NCBI GenBank assembly: GCA_964540515.1
Contig: CAZIMS010000001.1
Coordinates: forward strand, 124,001 to 188,000
Direction of reading: 5' to 3'
Origin: JAOAGA01 sp964540515
Lineage (GTDB): Bacteria > CALINM01
DNA: 64,000 nt
In this document: piece by piece, positions 27,231 through 35,487 of the stretch
Layout: the number at the start of each line of letters is the position of its first letter
Position numbering within the stretch: position 1 is the stretch's first letter
Program-made: the position numbers and the translations under genes
The notes under the pieces: generated by a model
The model's database searches: none
Told to the model about the DNA's origin: nothing
The model's input: the letters and a program-made list of their open reading frames with translations, nothing else

Positions 27231-29065
27231 AAAAAATTCATGTAACTTTAGATAGTCAGCCCCTATTGGAAAAACGTTTAGCCTTAATAATTAATGCCAT
27301 TATCATAATATCTTTCTTATTGTTAATTAGATATTGGTTCCTCCAAATAATCTTTCACTCTCATTATCTCGAACTTGCAGAGAAAAATAGGATAAGAAAT
27401 CTAAAAATTCCGGCACCGAGAGGGATAATTTACGATAGAACAGGACACATTATTGCTTCTAGTGCTCCCACCTTTCAGTTAGAGCTTGTTCGTGAGGAGC
27501 TTACCAATAGCGATGAAGTCTTTGAAGAGATAGCAAGAGTTTTCAATAAGTCAAAGGACGCTGTAATGAAAGATTTTGCTGAAAAATCAAGAATTACTCC
27601 TAAATTTTATCCTGTTGTTTTATATGAAAATTTGGAGAGAACACAAATTGTTTCGATAGAAGCCTTAAAATGGAAATTAAAAGGAGTTAGGATAAATTAT
27701 AAGTCCGAGAGGAACTACCCTTACAAAAATTTTGCTTCCCATCTTCTTGGCTATGTATCTCAAATAACAGAAAAGGAGATAGAAAAACTAAAAGGAACTT
27801 ATCCATTTGGATCAAAGATAGGTAAATACGGATTAGAAAAGCAGTTAGAAGATTATATACGAGGCTTTGATGGCGTAGAAAAGGTTGAAGTTGATGCAAG
27901 TGGGAGAAAAAAGAAGGTCCTTTATAAATTAGATCCCATATCAGGGGGTGGTGTAAAGCTCACCCTTGACTGGAAACTGCAAGAAGCTGCTGAAAAGGCT
28001 ATGGCAGAAAAAAATGGTGCTGTTATTGCTATGTCTCCTAAGACAGGTGAGGTTTTTGTATTACTTTCACACCCTAACTTTGATCCTAATATATTTGTCA
28101 GAGGATTTCCTTCTGATGAATGGATAAAAATTGTAAAAAATCCGCTACATCCCTTACAAAATAAAGCCATTCAGGGCATATTCCCTCCGGGCTCTACTTT
28201 CAAACTTGTAACTGCTATAGCAGCTTTAGAAGAAGGTATAATAAATAAAAACACAAATTTCTACTGTAGTGGCAAAAAAAAGGTGGGCAACAGAGATTTT
28301 AGATGCTGGAAAGACCATGGTCATGGACAGGTTGATATTCATAAAGCCCTTGTTGAGTCCTGTGATGTGTTTTTTTACGAGGTTGCTTTAAAGCTTGGGG
28401 CACAAAAACTTTCTGAATATGCCAAGATGTTAGGGCTCGGTGAAAAAACAGGCATTAATTTACCTGGTGAGTTACAAGGCATAGTGCCTTCACCAGAATG
28501 GAAACAAAAAAAATATAAAAAGCCCTGGTATAATGGCGATACACTTCCTTTTTCCATTGGTCAAGGTTATCTATCCGTCTCTCCAATACAATTAGCCATA
28601 GCTTTTGCTACCTTTGCAAATGGTGGATACGTAATAAGTCCTACCATTGTAAAAGAGATTGAGGTGGGTGAGAATAAAACTATTAAAGAAGATACTCCTA
28701 AAATAAAACGTAAAGTCTCTTTAAAACCAGAGACTATTGATATAGTAAGAAAAGGATTAATAGGGGTTGTTGAGGAACCTACTGGAACAGGTAAGGCCTC
28801 AAAAATAAATAATGTAATTGTTGCTGGAAAGACCGGTACCGCTCAGGTTAAAGCCTTTAAAGAAAGAAAAAAGTTTTCAGGTTTTCATAACGATCATGCT
28901 TGGTTTGTAGCTTATGCACCTGCCTATGATCCTGAAATTGTAGTATCCGTATTTGTTATGCATGGTGGGCATGGTGGTGGTGTTGCAGCACCTGTTGCAA
29001 GAGAGATTTTAGAAAAATTTTTTAATAGAGACAAAGACGATGACAAAAAAGTTAATGAAAACTGA
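27227..29065 (+). CDS. mrdA: Penicillin-binding protein 2 (class B transpeptidase)
   Basis: A 612-residue class B PBP. It has a cytoplasmic tail, one TM helix (about 20-40), and a pedestal domain beginning PAPRGIIYDRTG. The transpeptidase domain carries catalytic Ser323 in FPPGSTFKL (SxxK), the SxD/N-type motif in VESCDVFFYE, and the KTG box in VAGKTGTAQV. It cross-links peptidoglycan during side-wall growth together with RodA, encoded directly downstream with a 26-base overlap. All catalytic motifs are intact. Confidence 0.95.
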   Translation: MKKIHVTLDSQPLLEKRLALIINAIIIISFLLLIRYWFLQIIFHSHYLELAEKNRIRNLKIPAPRGIIYDRTGHIIASSAPTFQLELVREELTNSDEVFEEIARVFNKSKDAVMKDFAEKSRITPKFYPVVLYENLERTQIVSIEALKWKLKGVRINYKSERNYPYKNFASHLLGYVSQITEKEIEKLKGTYPFGSKIGKYGLEKQLEDYIRGFDGVEKVEVDASGRKKKVLYKLDPISGGGVKLTLDWKLQEAAEKAMAEKNGAVIAMSPKTGEVFVLLSHPNFDPNIFVRGFPSDEWIKIVKNPLHPLQNKAIQGIFPPGSTFKLVTAIAALEEGIINKNTNFYCSGKKKVGNRDFRCWKDHGHGQVDIHKALVESCDVFFYEVALKLGAQKLSEYAKMLGLGEKTGINLPGELQGIVPSPEWKQKKYKKPWYNGDTLPFSIGQGYLSVSPIQLAIAFATFANGGYVISPTIVKEIEVGENKTIKEDTPKIKRKVSLKPETIDIVRKGLIGVVEEPTGTGKASKINNVIVAGKTGTAQVKAFKERKKFSGFHNDHAWFVAYAPAYDPEIVVSVFVMHGGHGGGVAAPVAREILEKFFNRDKDDDKKVNEN

Positions 29066-30128
29066 CATCCTGTTTTATGAAGGCTTAATAATCATAATAG
29101 CTCTCATTACTATGAGCACCTTGAATCTTTACAGTGCCCTATATGGACCCAGTGGTTTAAATCCTTTATTTTACAAACATCTAACATGGCTATTTATATC
29201 TATAATTTCTGCCTTAATAACACAGGTTATAAACCTAAGAATCTTAGAAGGTCTATCTTTTCCTTTGTATCTTTTTGCTCTACTCCTTTTAATACTTGTT
29301 TTATTTATAGGTAAAAAAGTATATGGTGCACAGAGGTGGTTATCTTTAGGTTTCATCTCTTTTCAACCCTCTGAGCTTATAAAACTAGCGTTAATTCTCT
29401 ATCTCGCAAAATATTATAAAGACATGCCCATTGTAGAAGGTGGTTACAGATTAAGTCATTTAACAATACCTTCTATCATTATTTTTATCCCCTTTTTTCT
29501 AATAATCAAGCAACCTGATCTGGGAACAGCGATAATACTTTTACTTATCGGTTTTTTTATTATATCTCTATTAGGTATAAGCAGAAAAATTATAATTGGA
29601 GCCATATCCTGTCTTTTCTTATTTTCTCCCTTAATATGGAGATTATTAAAAGATTATCAAAAAAAGAGGATTAAGTATTTCCTCTTTCCAGAGGATGACC
29701 CATTAGGTGCTGGTTACCAAACAATCCAGTCTAAAATTGCCATAGCTAACGGTGGTTTTTGGGGTAAGGGCTACTTACAGGGTATTCAAAGTAAGTTAGG
29801 TTTTATACCTGAGAAACATACAGATTTTGTATTTGCTGTGTTTTCAGAAGAATGGGGTTTTTTGGGGGTTACTATATATATAATACTATCTGCCTATTTG
29901 ATTTTTTGGATGTTTAAAGCTATTAGGAATATAAAAGATAGATTCCTTTTCTTAACCGCTTCGGGGTTTATTTTTCTATATAGCTCTCATTTTATTATTA
30001 ATATAGCTATGGTCTCAGGATTATTTCCTGTAGTTGGTGTGCCATTGCCCTTCTTCAGTTATGGTGGAACATCTTTACTGATAAATATATGTGCTTTCAG
30101 CTTTATCTTAAGATTAAGCAAGTACTGA
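29040..30128 (+). CDS. rodA: RodA, SEDS-family peptidoglycan glycosyltransferase
   Basis: A 362-residue polytopic SEDS protein, the glycan polymerase partner of PBP2. Typical SEDS segments are present: GAQRWLSLGFISFQPSELIK, IKQPDLGTAII, the loop EKHTDFVFAVFSEEWGFLG and C-terminal GLFPVVGVPLPFFSYGGTS. The ATG at 29040 overlaps the PBP2 gene; MKTDI at 29055 is an alternative start. It ends the mreBCD-mrdA-rodA operon and is followed at once by a hairpin terminator. Confidence 0.95.
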   Translation: MTKKLMKTDILFYEGLIIIIALITMSTLNLYSALYGPSGLNPLFYKHLTWLFISIISALITQVINLRILEGLSFPLYLFALLLLILVLFIGKKVYGAQRWLSLGFISFQPSELIKLALILYLAKYYKDMPIVEGGYRLSHLTIPSIIIFIPFFLIIKQPDLGTAIILLLIGFFIISLLGISRKIIIGAISCLFLFSPLIWRLLKDYQKKRIKYFLFPEDDPLGAGYQTIQSKIAIANGGFWGKGYLQGIQSKLGFIPEKHTDFVFAVFSEEWGFLGVTIYIILSAYLIFWMFKAIRNIKDRFLFLTASGFIFLYSSHFIINIAMVSGLFPVVGVPLPFFSYGGTSLLINICAFSFILRLSKY

Positions 30129-30173
30129 AAGAAGGGTTATGATCAGGAGTTGACCATAAACCCTTCTTTTTTT
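30128..30173 (+). terminator. Rho-independent terminator after rodA (convergent with trxA)
   Basis: Arms AAAGAAGGGTT (30128-30138) and AACCCTTCTTT (30159-30169) form an 11-bp stem, extendable by ATG/CAT-type pairs, followed by a T-run to 30173. The hairpin sits between the rodA and trxA stop codons, which converge here. On the minus strand the T-tract is shorter, so it may serve trxA less well. Confidence 0.8.
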
Positions 30174-30500
30174 CTAAATTACCTTTTTAAGAAGGTCTTC
30201 AATCTGCCCCTTGGGGACAGCACCTACTATAGTACTTACAACCTCTCCACCTTTAAAGAGAATGAGAGTAGGTATTCCTCTAACACCGTATTTTTTAGGA
30301 GATTCAGGGTTTTCGTCTACATTTACTTTGTAAAAATTAACTCTGTCAGCATACTGACCAGCAACTTCTTCAAAAACTGGTGCCATCATCCTACAGGGAC
30401 CACACCAGCTAGCCCAAAAATCAACAAGAGCTGGTTTGTCAGACTTTAATACAAAACTGTCAAAATCAATGTCTCTTATTTCTCTTACATTTTCTGACAT
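30174..30500 (-). CDS. trxA: Thioredoxin
   Basis: A 108-residue classical thioredoxin with the active site WCGPC (residues 32-36), the preceding ALVDFWAS strand, and the cis-proline segment GIPTLILFKGGE. It would reduce protein disulfides using thioredoxin reductase, which is not in the window. The ribosome-binding site AAGGAGGA precedes the ATG. A likely promoter lies upstream (TTGACA at 30553-30558). It is immediately downstream of, but probably transcribed separately from, the Rrf2 regulator gene. Confidence 0.95.
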   Translation of the reverse strand: MSENVREIRDIDFDSFVLKSDKPALVDFWASWCGPCRMMAPVFEEVAGQYADRVNFYKVNVDENPESPKKYGVRGIPTLILFKGGEVVSTIVGAVPKGQIEDLLKKVI

Positions 30501-30530
30501 AAGTCCTCCTTAGTAATACTTTTTGTTAAA

Positions 30531-30558
30531 AATGTATAATATTTTTCGAAAATGTCAA
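30531..30558 (-). promoter_or_regulatory. Candidate sigma-70 promoter for trxA
   Basis: On the minus strand TTGACA (30558-30553) is followed after 16 bp by TACATT (30536-30531). It lies in the 73-bp gap between the Rrf2 gene stop and trxA and would give a leader of about 25 bases. The consensus -35 is the strongest part of the evidence. Confidence 0.45.
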
Positions 30559-30573
30559 GTTAAGGTTAATTTT

Positions 30574-30984
30574 TTAGTTACTACTTTTTTCTTTAATTAG
30601 CTCTTCAAAGTTTTTTGATGATAATACATCCTTTAATGTATTCTGTGCCTTTGTCCAGATAGGATGGATAGGGCATTTTGGCTCTCTCGTGCAATCATAG
30701 CCATGAATTAGGCACTTATTCAATGCAATCTCTCCATCTACCGCCTCAACTATATCAAGTACTGTAATTTCAGAGAGTCTTTTTTTAAGTCTAAATCCTC
30801 CTGTGGCACCCCTTGAGGAGCTTAAAATACCTTTTTTGACTAATCTTTGCAATATCTTAGCAAGAAATACCTTTGGCACTGAAATTTTTTCGAAAAGATC
30901 TGACGGCGTATAAGTCTTTTCTGGATTCTTGGCAATCTCTAAAACCGCCCTTATAGCATACTCTGATTGATTAGTAATTCGCAT
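30574..30984 (-). CDS. Rrf2-family transcriptional regulator
   Basis: A 136-residue winged-helix regulator. I choose ATG 30984 (MRITNQSEYAIRAVLEIA), preceded by GGGGGAGGA. The recognition region SRGATGGFRLKK is typical of the family. Three cysteines, Cys91, Cys98 and Cys104 (CX6CX5C), match the position of the iron-sulfur ligands of IscR and NsrR, so it may sense iron-sulfur status, NO or redox state. Its ribosome-binding site is made of the last codons (Gly-Gly-Gly-Lys) of the upstream HD-domain gene. Targets are unknown; trxA is next on the same strand. Confidence 0.88.
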   Translation of the reverse strand: MRITNQSEYAIRAVLEIAKNPEKTYTPSDLFEKISVPKVFLAKILQRLVKKGILSSSRGATGGFRLKKRLSEITVLDIVEAVDGEIALNKCLIHGYDCTREPKCPIHPIWTKAQNTLKDVLSSKNFEELIKEKSSN

Positions 30985-30985
30985 C

Positions 30986-31561
30986 CTATTTTCCTCCCCC
31001 ATTAACCCACCAATCGCTCGATTTATCAAACCACCAGTGGGTAGAATCTGTATTAAGTATAGTCTCCCCCAACTCTTTACCTACTTCTGTAATAAGCCTT
31101 TGCATAGTAAACCTAATCCAATCATCTGCATAGGGATTACCAAGATCTTTTTGTTCCTTTAGCTGAAGAAGTAGCTCTAAATTATCAGCATCTTTTGCCA
31201 GTTTTGCTTCAAGACTTCTTTGTTCAATATAGTCTGTAACTAAATCAGAAAGTTCATCGGCAAAAGGTAATCCTTCTATGGCCTCTTTTAAAGCCTTTTT
31301 TTCATCAACACTTACGTATTTCTTATTCATGTAGTTTAAATCGCCCGTTCTTGCCTCTAAAAAATCATGAAATAGAGAAATTAGTATAAGCCTCTCTCTA
31401 TTTATATTGCCAATCTTGTCTGCAAGAACATAGGCTATACAGACTGTTCTAAAGCTATGTTCTGCTACTGACTCATAGCCGCTACCAAGAAACTGAAAAC
31501 CAGTTCTTGGCGTCCTTTTTAACATCCCCACTTCAAAAAGAAAGTTTACAATATCAATCAT
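30986..31561 (-). CDS. HD-domain phosphohydrolase (YfbR-like)
   Basis: A 191-residue HD-superfamily protein: metal ligands in EHSFRTVCIAY, LISLFHDFLEARTGDL and a downstream Asp in AKDADNLELLLQLKE. This is the YfbR 5'-deoxynucleotidase/HDDC2 arrangement, which dephosphorylates deoxynucleoside monophosphates. Substrate is inferred only. Upstream is the divergent transketolase gene, 69 bp away. Its stop codon lies one base before the Rrf2 gene ATG, so the two are coupled. Confidence 0.85.
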   Translation of the reverse strand: MIDIVNFLFEVGMLKRTPRTGFQFLGSGYESVAEHSFRTVCIAYVLADKIGNINRERLILISLFHDFLEARTGDLNYMNKKYVSVDEKKALKEAIEGLPFADELSDLVTDYIEQRSLEAKLAKDADNLELLLQLKEQKDLGNPYADDWIRFTMQRLITEVGKELGETILNTDSTHWWFDKSSDWWVNGGGK

Positions 31562-31630
31562 TTTTTTCTAAACATTATAACACTTTTGTATTAAAATTAA
31601 TAACAAAAATCAAGAAAGGATTATCCCACC

Positions 31631-33568
31631 ATGCAAAGAGGAAACAGATTTCAAGATGCCCAACTAAAAGAAGAAACAAAAGATTATTTACAAAAGTTAG
31701 CCAAAAAATCGAGATTAGACATATTGACTATGACCACCCTTGCCGGTTCTGGCCATCCTGGTGGGTCTATGTCATCACTTGAGATCTTTTTATCGCTTTA
31801 TTATTTCCTAAACATAAAACCAGAGAACATTAGTGATGAAAATAGAGACCGAATTATTATAAGCCACGGTCATACATCACCTGGAGTTTATGCAGTTTTA
31901 GGTAATCTTGGTTTTTTTGATATAGAAGATGCAATAGCAGGTTTTCGTTTAGCGGGTAGTCCCTTTGAAGGGCACATAGAAAGACACATTCCTGGTATTG
32001 AATGGTCAACAGGTAACTTAGGACAGGGACTCTCGGCCGGTTGTGGTTTTGCTACGGAATCAAAGATAAAAAAGTTAGATAATCTTGTTTTTGTAGTCAT
32101 GGGGGATGGGGAACAGCAAAAGGGGCAACTATCAGAGGCAAGAAGATTTGCTAAAAAATACAATCTTAAGAATTTATACGCTATTGTTGATTACAATCGG
32201 TTACAGATATCAGGCTCAATAAATGATGTAATGCCTCAAAATATCAAAGAAAATTATATATCTGATGGATGGAAAGTTTTTGACTGTGACGGAAACAATA
32301 TAGTTGAACTATATAAAACGCTCCATATTATGTTACAAGAAGAAGGACCTGCTGTGCTAATCGCCCACACTGTGATGGGGAAAGGCATCTCCTTCATGGA
32401 AAACATTAAAGATTATCATGGAAAGGCACTTACAAAAGATCAGTATGAAAAAGCTTTGTCAGAGCTTGGTTTTACCAATAAGCTCGATTACTATATAGAA
32501 AAGCGAAAAAACTTTAATATATCAAGATGTCATTTTGAGACAAAAAATAAATACCCCATGCTCAAAGTCCCCACTGCAATAACCTATCCATCAGATAAGA
32601 AGATTGATAATCGATCTGCCTTTGGAGAGGCTCTTTTAGCAATTTCCAAGGAAAACATAAGAGATAATTACTTACCTGTAGCTATATTTGATTGTGACTT
32701 AGCCTCTTCTGTTAAGGTTGATGCCTTTGCTAAAATCTTTCCAGATAATTTCTTTCAAAGTGGCATCCAAGAACACAATACTGCTACAATATCAGGCAGT
32801 TTATCAACAACCGGCATTCTATCAATCTTTACTGACTTTGGTGTTTTTGGAATAGACGAGGTATATAATCAGCAAAGACTAAACGATATAAACAATACTA
32901 ATTTAAAAGTTGTCTGTACCCACTTAGGAGTTGATGTGGGCGAAGACGGCAAAACTCATCAATGTATTGATTATATTGGTCTACTAAGAAATCTTTTCGG
33001 TTTTAAAGTTGTCCTTCCGTCAGATGCCAATCAAACCTATAAAGCTATACTATCTTGCTTTGCCGATAGCGGTAATTACTTTATAGGTATGGGCAGATCA
33101 GTAACACCAATAATTACAAAAGAAGACGGAAGACCTTTTTTTGATGATAGCTATGAATTTACCTACGGCAAAGCAGATATAATAAGAGAAGGTAAAGATT
33201 TGGCTATATTGTCTTATGGGGTAATGTTATATAGGGCTTTAAAAATAAGAGAGCTCTTGCAGGAACTTGAGATTAGTGCTATGATAATCAATATTTCTAC
33301 TCCAAAGGAGTTGGACCTGTCAGCCATAAAAAAAGCATGTGAAACAGGCAGACTCGTAATATATGAAGATCATAATGTAAATACTGGTTTGGCTAACATA
33401 ATAACCTCTTATCTTTTTGATAACAACATAAGTATCCCAACATTAAAATTGGGTGTAAATAATTATTGCTATTCAGGTACACCTGATGATGTTTTTAACT
33501 TAATTGGTCTCTCTCCTCAATCTGCTAAAGACAGTATTATTAATTTCTTTGGTTTTAATAAAAAATAA
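31631..33568 (+). CDS. tkt: Transketolase
   Basis: A 645-residue full-length transketolase, fusing the TPP-binding domain (GSGHPGGSMSSLE, then MGDGEQQKGQLSEARRFAKK), the pyrimidine-binding domain (SGIQEHNTATISGSL, with the catalytic Glu) and the C-terminal domain. It transfers two-carbon units in the non-oxidative pentose phosphate pathway. The segment around residues 85-95 (LAGSPFEGHIE) replaces the more usual LPGHPE region, so substrate preference could differ from the classical enzyme. It heads a plus-strand run followed by the DUF465 gene and ilvDBH. Confidence 0.88.
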   Translation: MQRGNRFQDAQLKEETKDYLQKLAKKSRLDILTMTTLAGSGHPGGSMSSLEIFLSLYYFLNIKPENISDENRDRIIISHGHTSPGVYAVLGNLGFFDIEDAIAGFRLAGSPFEGHIERHIPGIEWSTGNLGQGLSAGCGFATESKIKKLDNLVFVVMGDGEQQKGQLSEARRFAKKYNLKNLYAIVDYNRLQISGSINDVMPQNIKENYISDGWKVFDCDGNNIVELYKTLHIMLQEEGPAVLIAHTVMGKGISFMENIKDYHGKALTKDQYEKALSELGFTNKLDYYIEKRKNFNISRCHFETKNKYPMLKVPTAITYPSDKKIDNRSAFGEALLAISKENIRDNYLPVAIFDCDLASSVKVDAFAKIFPDNFFQSGIQEHNTATISGSLSTTGILSIFTDFGVFGIDEVYNQQRLNDINNTNLKVVCTHLGVDVGEDGKTHQCIDYIGLLRNLFGFKVVLPSDANQTYKAILSCFADSGNYFIGMGRSVTPIITKEDGRPFFDDSYEFTYGKADIIREGKDLAILSYGVMLYRALKIRELLQELEISAMIINISTPKELDLSAIKKACETGRLVIYEDHNVNTGLANIITSYLFDNNISIPTLKLGVNNYCYSGTPDDVFNLIGLSPQSAKDSIINFFGFNKK

Positions 33569-33578
33569 GGAGGGCTCT

Positions 33579-33809
33579 ATGGATTTAATCAAAGACGAAA
33601 CTCTTGTAAAAAAACTCCTCGAAGAAAACGATGAGTTTAAAAGGCTTTATGTGGAACATTTAGAGCTTGAAGAAAAGATAGCAGAGATAGACAAAAAACA
33701 TTTTCTTACAGCAGACGAAGAGGCAGAGAGAAAAAGGTTACAAAAGATAAAATTAGCAGGAAAAGATAGAATGTTTGAAATTATTAAACATTATCAGAGT
33801 AAAAATTAA
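33579..33809 (+). CDS. DUF465 (YdcH-family) small protein
   Basis: A 76-residue, highly charged, mostly helical protein starting MDLIKDETLVKKLLEEN at ATG 33579 with a strong AAGGAGGG upstream. The pattern EENDEFKRLYVEHLELEEKI, then LTADEEAERKRLQKIKLAGKDRM, is that of the YdcH/DUF465 family, which forms a short antiparallel coiled coil. Function is unknown. It is 10 bp after the transketolase gene and 22 bp before ilvD. Confidence 0.85.
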   Translation: MDLIKDETLVKKLLEENDEFKRLYVEHLELEEKIAEIDKKHFLTADEEAERKRLQKIKLAGKDRMFEIIKHYQSKN

Positions 33810-33831
33810 AATATAAATAAAGAGGTATTAA

Positions 33832-35487
33832 ATGAAAAGTGATGATATAAAAAAGGGTATTGAGCGTGCCCCCCATAGAGCTTTACTCATGGCTTGTGGG
33901 CTACCACGCAATGAGATGGATAAACCTTTTATCGGTATTGTAAGTAGCGCCACAGACCTCATTCCAGGTCACATAGGAATGCGTGATCTAGAGAGATTTA
34001 TTGAAAAGGGCATACACACGGGAGGTGGTTATGCCTTCACTCTTACTGTACCAGGTATTTGTGATGGGATCGCCATGGGACATTCCGGAATGAGATATTC
34101 ATTACCATCAAGGGAGTTAATAGCAGATATCATAGAATCTGTAGTCTCTGCCCATAAGTTGGATGGTCTAGTCTTTCTAACAAACTGCGACAAAATTACT
34201 CCTGGTATGATAATGGCTTCTTTAAGATTAAACATACCTGCTATCTTTGTTACTGCTGGGCCAATGCTTGCTGGACATTACAAAGGGGAAAGATTATCAC
34301 TTGTAAGCGGAACCTTTGAGGCTGTAGGCAGGTATAAAAAGGGCGAGATTAATGATGAAGATTTGATTGGCTACGAATCTAATGCCTGCCCAGGTGCTGG
34401 CTCCTGTCAGGGTCTTTATACTGCAAACACAATGGCTTGTTTGACTGAGACAATGGGGCTTTCTCTTCCTTATTGTGCTACAGCCTTAGCAGTATCAAGT
34501 AAAAAAAGACATATTGCCTTTGAAAGTGGCAAAAAGATTGTAGAACTTGTTAAAAACAATATTTGTCCTCGCGATATAGTTACAGAGAAAGCTATAAAAA
34601 ATGCCGTTATGGTTGACGTTGCACTTGGCGGCTCCACAAATACTGTTCTTCATTTAACGGCGATCTCAATAGAGGCAAAAAGACCTATTAAGATTGACCT
34701 CTTTGATGAGATTAGTACAAAAACTCCACATATTGTTAGCATGATACCTGGGGGTAAGTACTATATGGAAGACCTTGATAGAGCAGGTGGTATTCCAGCT
34801 GTCCTTAAAAGGTTATCCAACAAACTCCTAAGTAATAAAACAGTCTCTGGTGAAGACATAAAAGATATAGCAAAAAAGGCCGAGATTTATGACGAAGATA
34901 TAGTTAGACCTTTAAATAAAGCCTATCATAGAGAAGGCGGATTAGCTATACTTAAAGGCAACTTGGCCCCCTTAGGCGCCGTTGTAAAACAATCTGCTAT
35001 TTCAAAGGATATGTTAAAATTCAAAGGAAAGGCTCTTGTTTTTGAATGCGAAGAAGATGCGATGCAAGCAATTTTAACAGGAAAGGTTAAAAAGGGGCAT
35101 GTAGTAGTTATAAGAAACGAGGGACCAAAAGGAGGTCCTGGGATGAGAGAGATGTTATCTCCCACCGCTGCTCTAATAGGTATGGGGCTTGGTAGCTCGG
35201 CAGCATTAATTACGGATGGTAGATTTTCTGGTGGTACTCAGGGTCCTTGTATTGGACATATATCACCAGAAGCAGTGGAGGGCGGTCTAATAGGGCTTCT
35301 TAAAGATAATGATGAGATAATTATTGATATTCCAAACAAAAAATTAGAAGCACTTATTACTGAAAAAGAGATTGAAAAGAGGAAGAGAAGCTTTAAACCA
35401 GTTAGGAAAAAATTGTCTGGCTATTTAAAAAGATATAGCGAGTTTGTTACATCAGCCGCTTTTGGAGCGGTCTTAAGGGAGGATTAG
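33832..35487 (+). CDS. ilvD: Dihydroxy-acid dehydratase
   Basis: IlvD dehydrates dihydroxy-acids to 2-oxoisovalerate and 2-oxo-3-methylvalerate for valine, isoleucine and leucine synthesis. The 551-residue protein has the iron-sulfur cysteines in TNCDKITPGM and GAGSCQGLYTANTMA, plus the GGSTNTVLHL and DGRFSGGTQGPCIGHISPEA blocks. Length is normal. Its TAG overlaps the ilvB GTG start by one base. No T-box, leader peptide or attenuator is seen in the short gap upstream. Confidence 0.96.
   Translation: MKSDDIKKGIERAPHRALLMACGLPRNEMDKPFIGIVSSATDLIPGHIGMRDLERFIEKGIHTGGGYAFTLTVPGICDGIAMGHSGMRYSLPSRELIADIIESVVSAHKLDGLVFLTNCDKITPGMIMASLRLNIPAIFVTAGPMLAGHYKGERLSLVSGTFEAVGRYKKGEINDEDLIGYESNACPGAGSCQGLYTANTMACLTETMGLSLPYCATALAVSSKKRHIAFESGKKIVELVKNNICPRDIVTEKAIKNAVMVDVALGGSTNTVLHLTAISIEAKRPIKIDLFDEISTKTPHIVSMIPGGKYYMEDLDRAGGIPAVLKRLSNKLLSNKTVSGEDIKDIAKKAEIYDEDIVRPLNKAYHREGGLAILKGNLAPLGAVVKQSAISKDMLKFKGKALVFECEEDAMQAILTGKVKKGHVVVIRNEGPKGGPGMREMLSPTAALIGMGLGSSAALITDGRFSGGTQGPCIGHISPEAVEGGLIGLLKDNDEIIIDIPNKKLEALITEKEIEKRKRSFKPVRKKLSGYLKRYSEFVTSAAFGAVLRED

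Noticed and set aside
33569..33831. T-box, leader peptide or riboswitch ahead of ilvDBH
   Set aside because: Only 22 bp separate the DUF465 gene from ilvD and nothing resembling a leader structure fits there.
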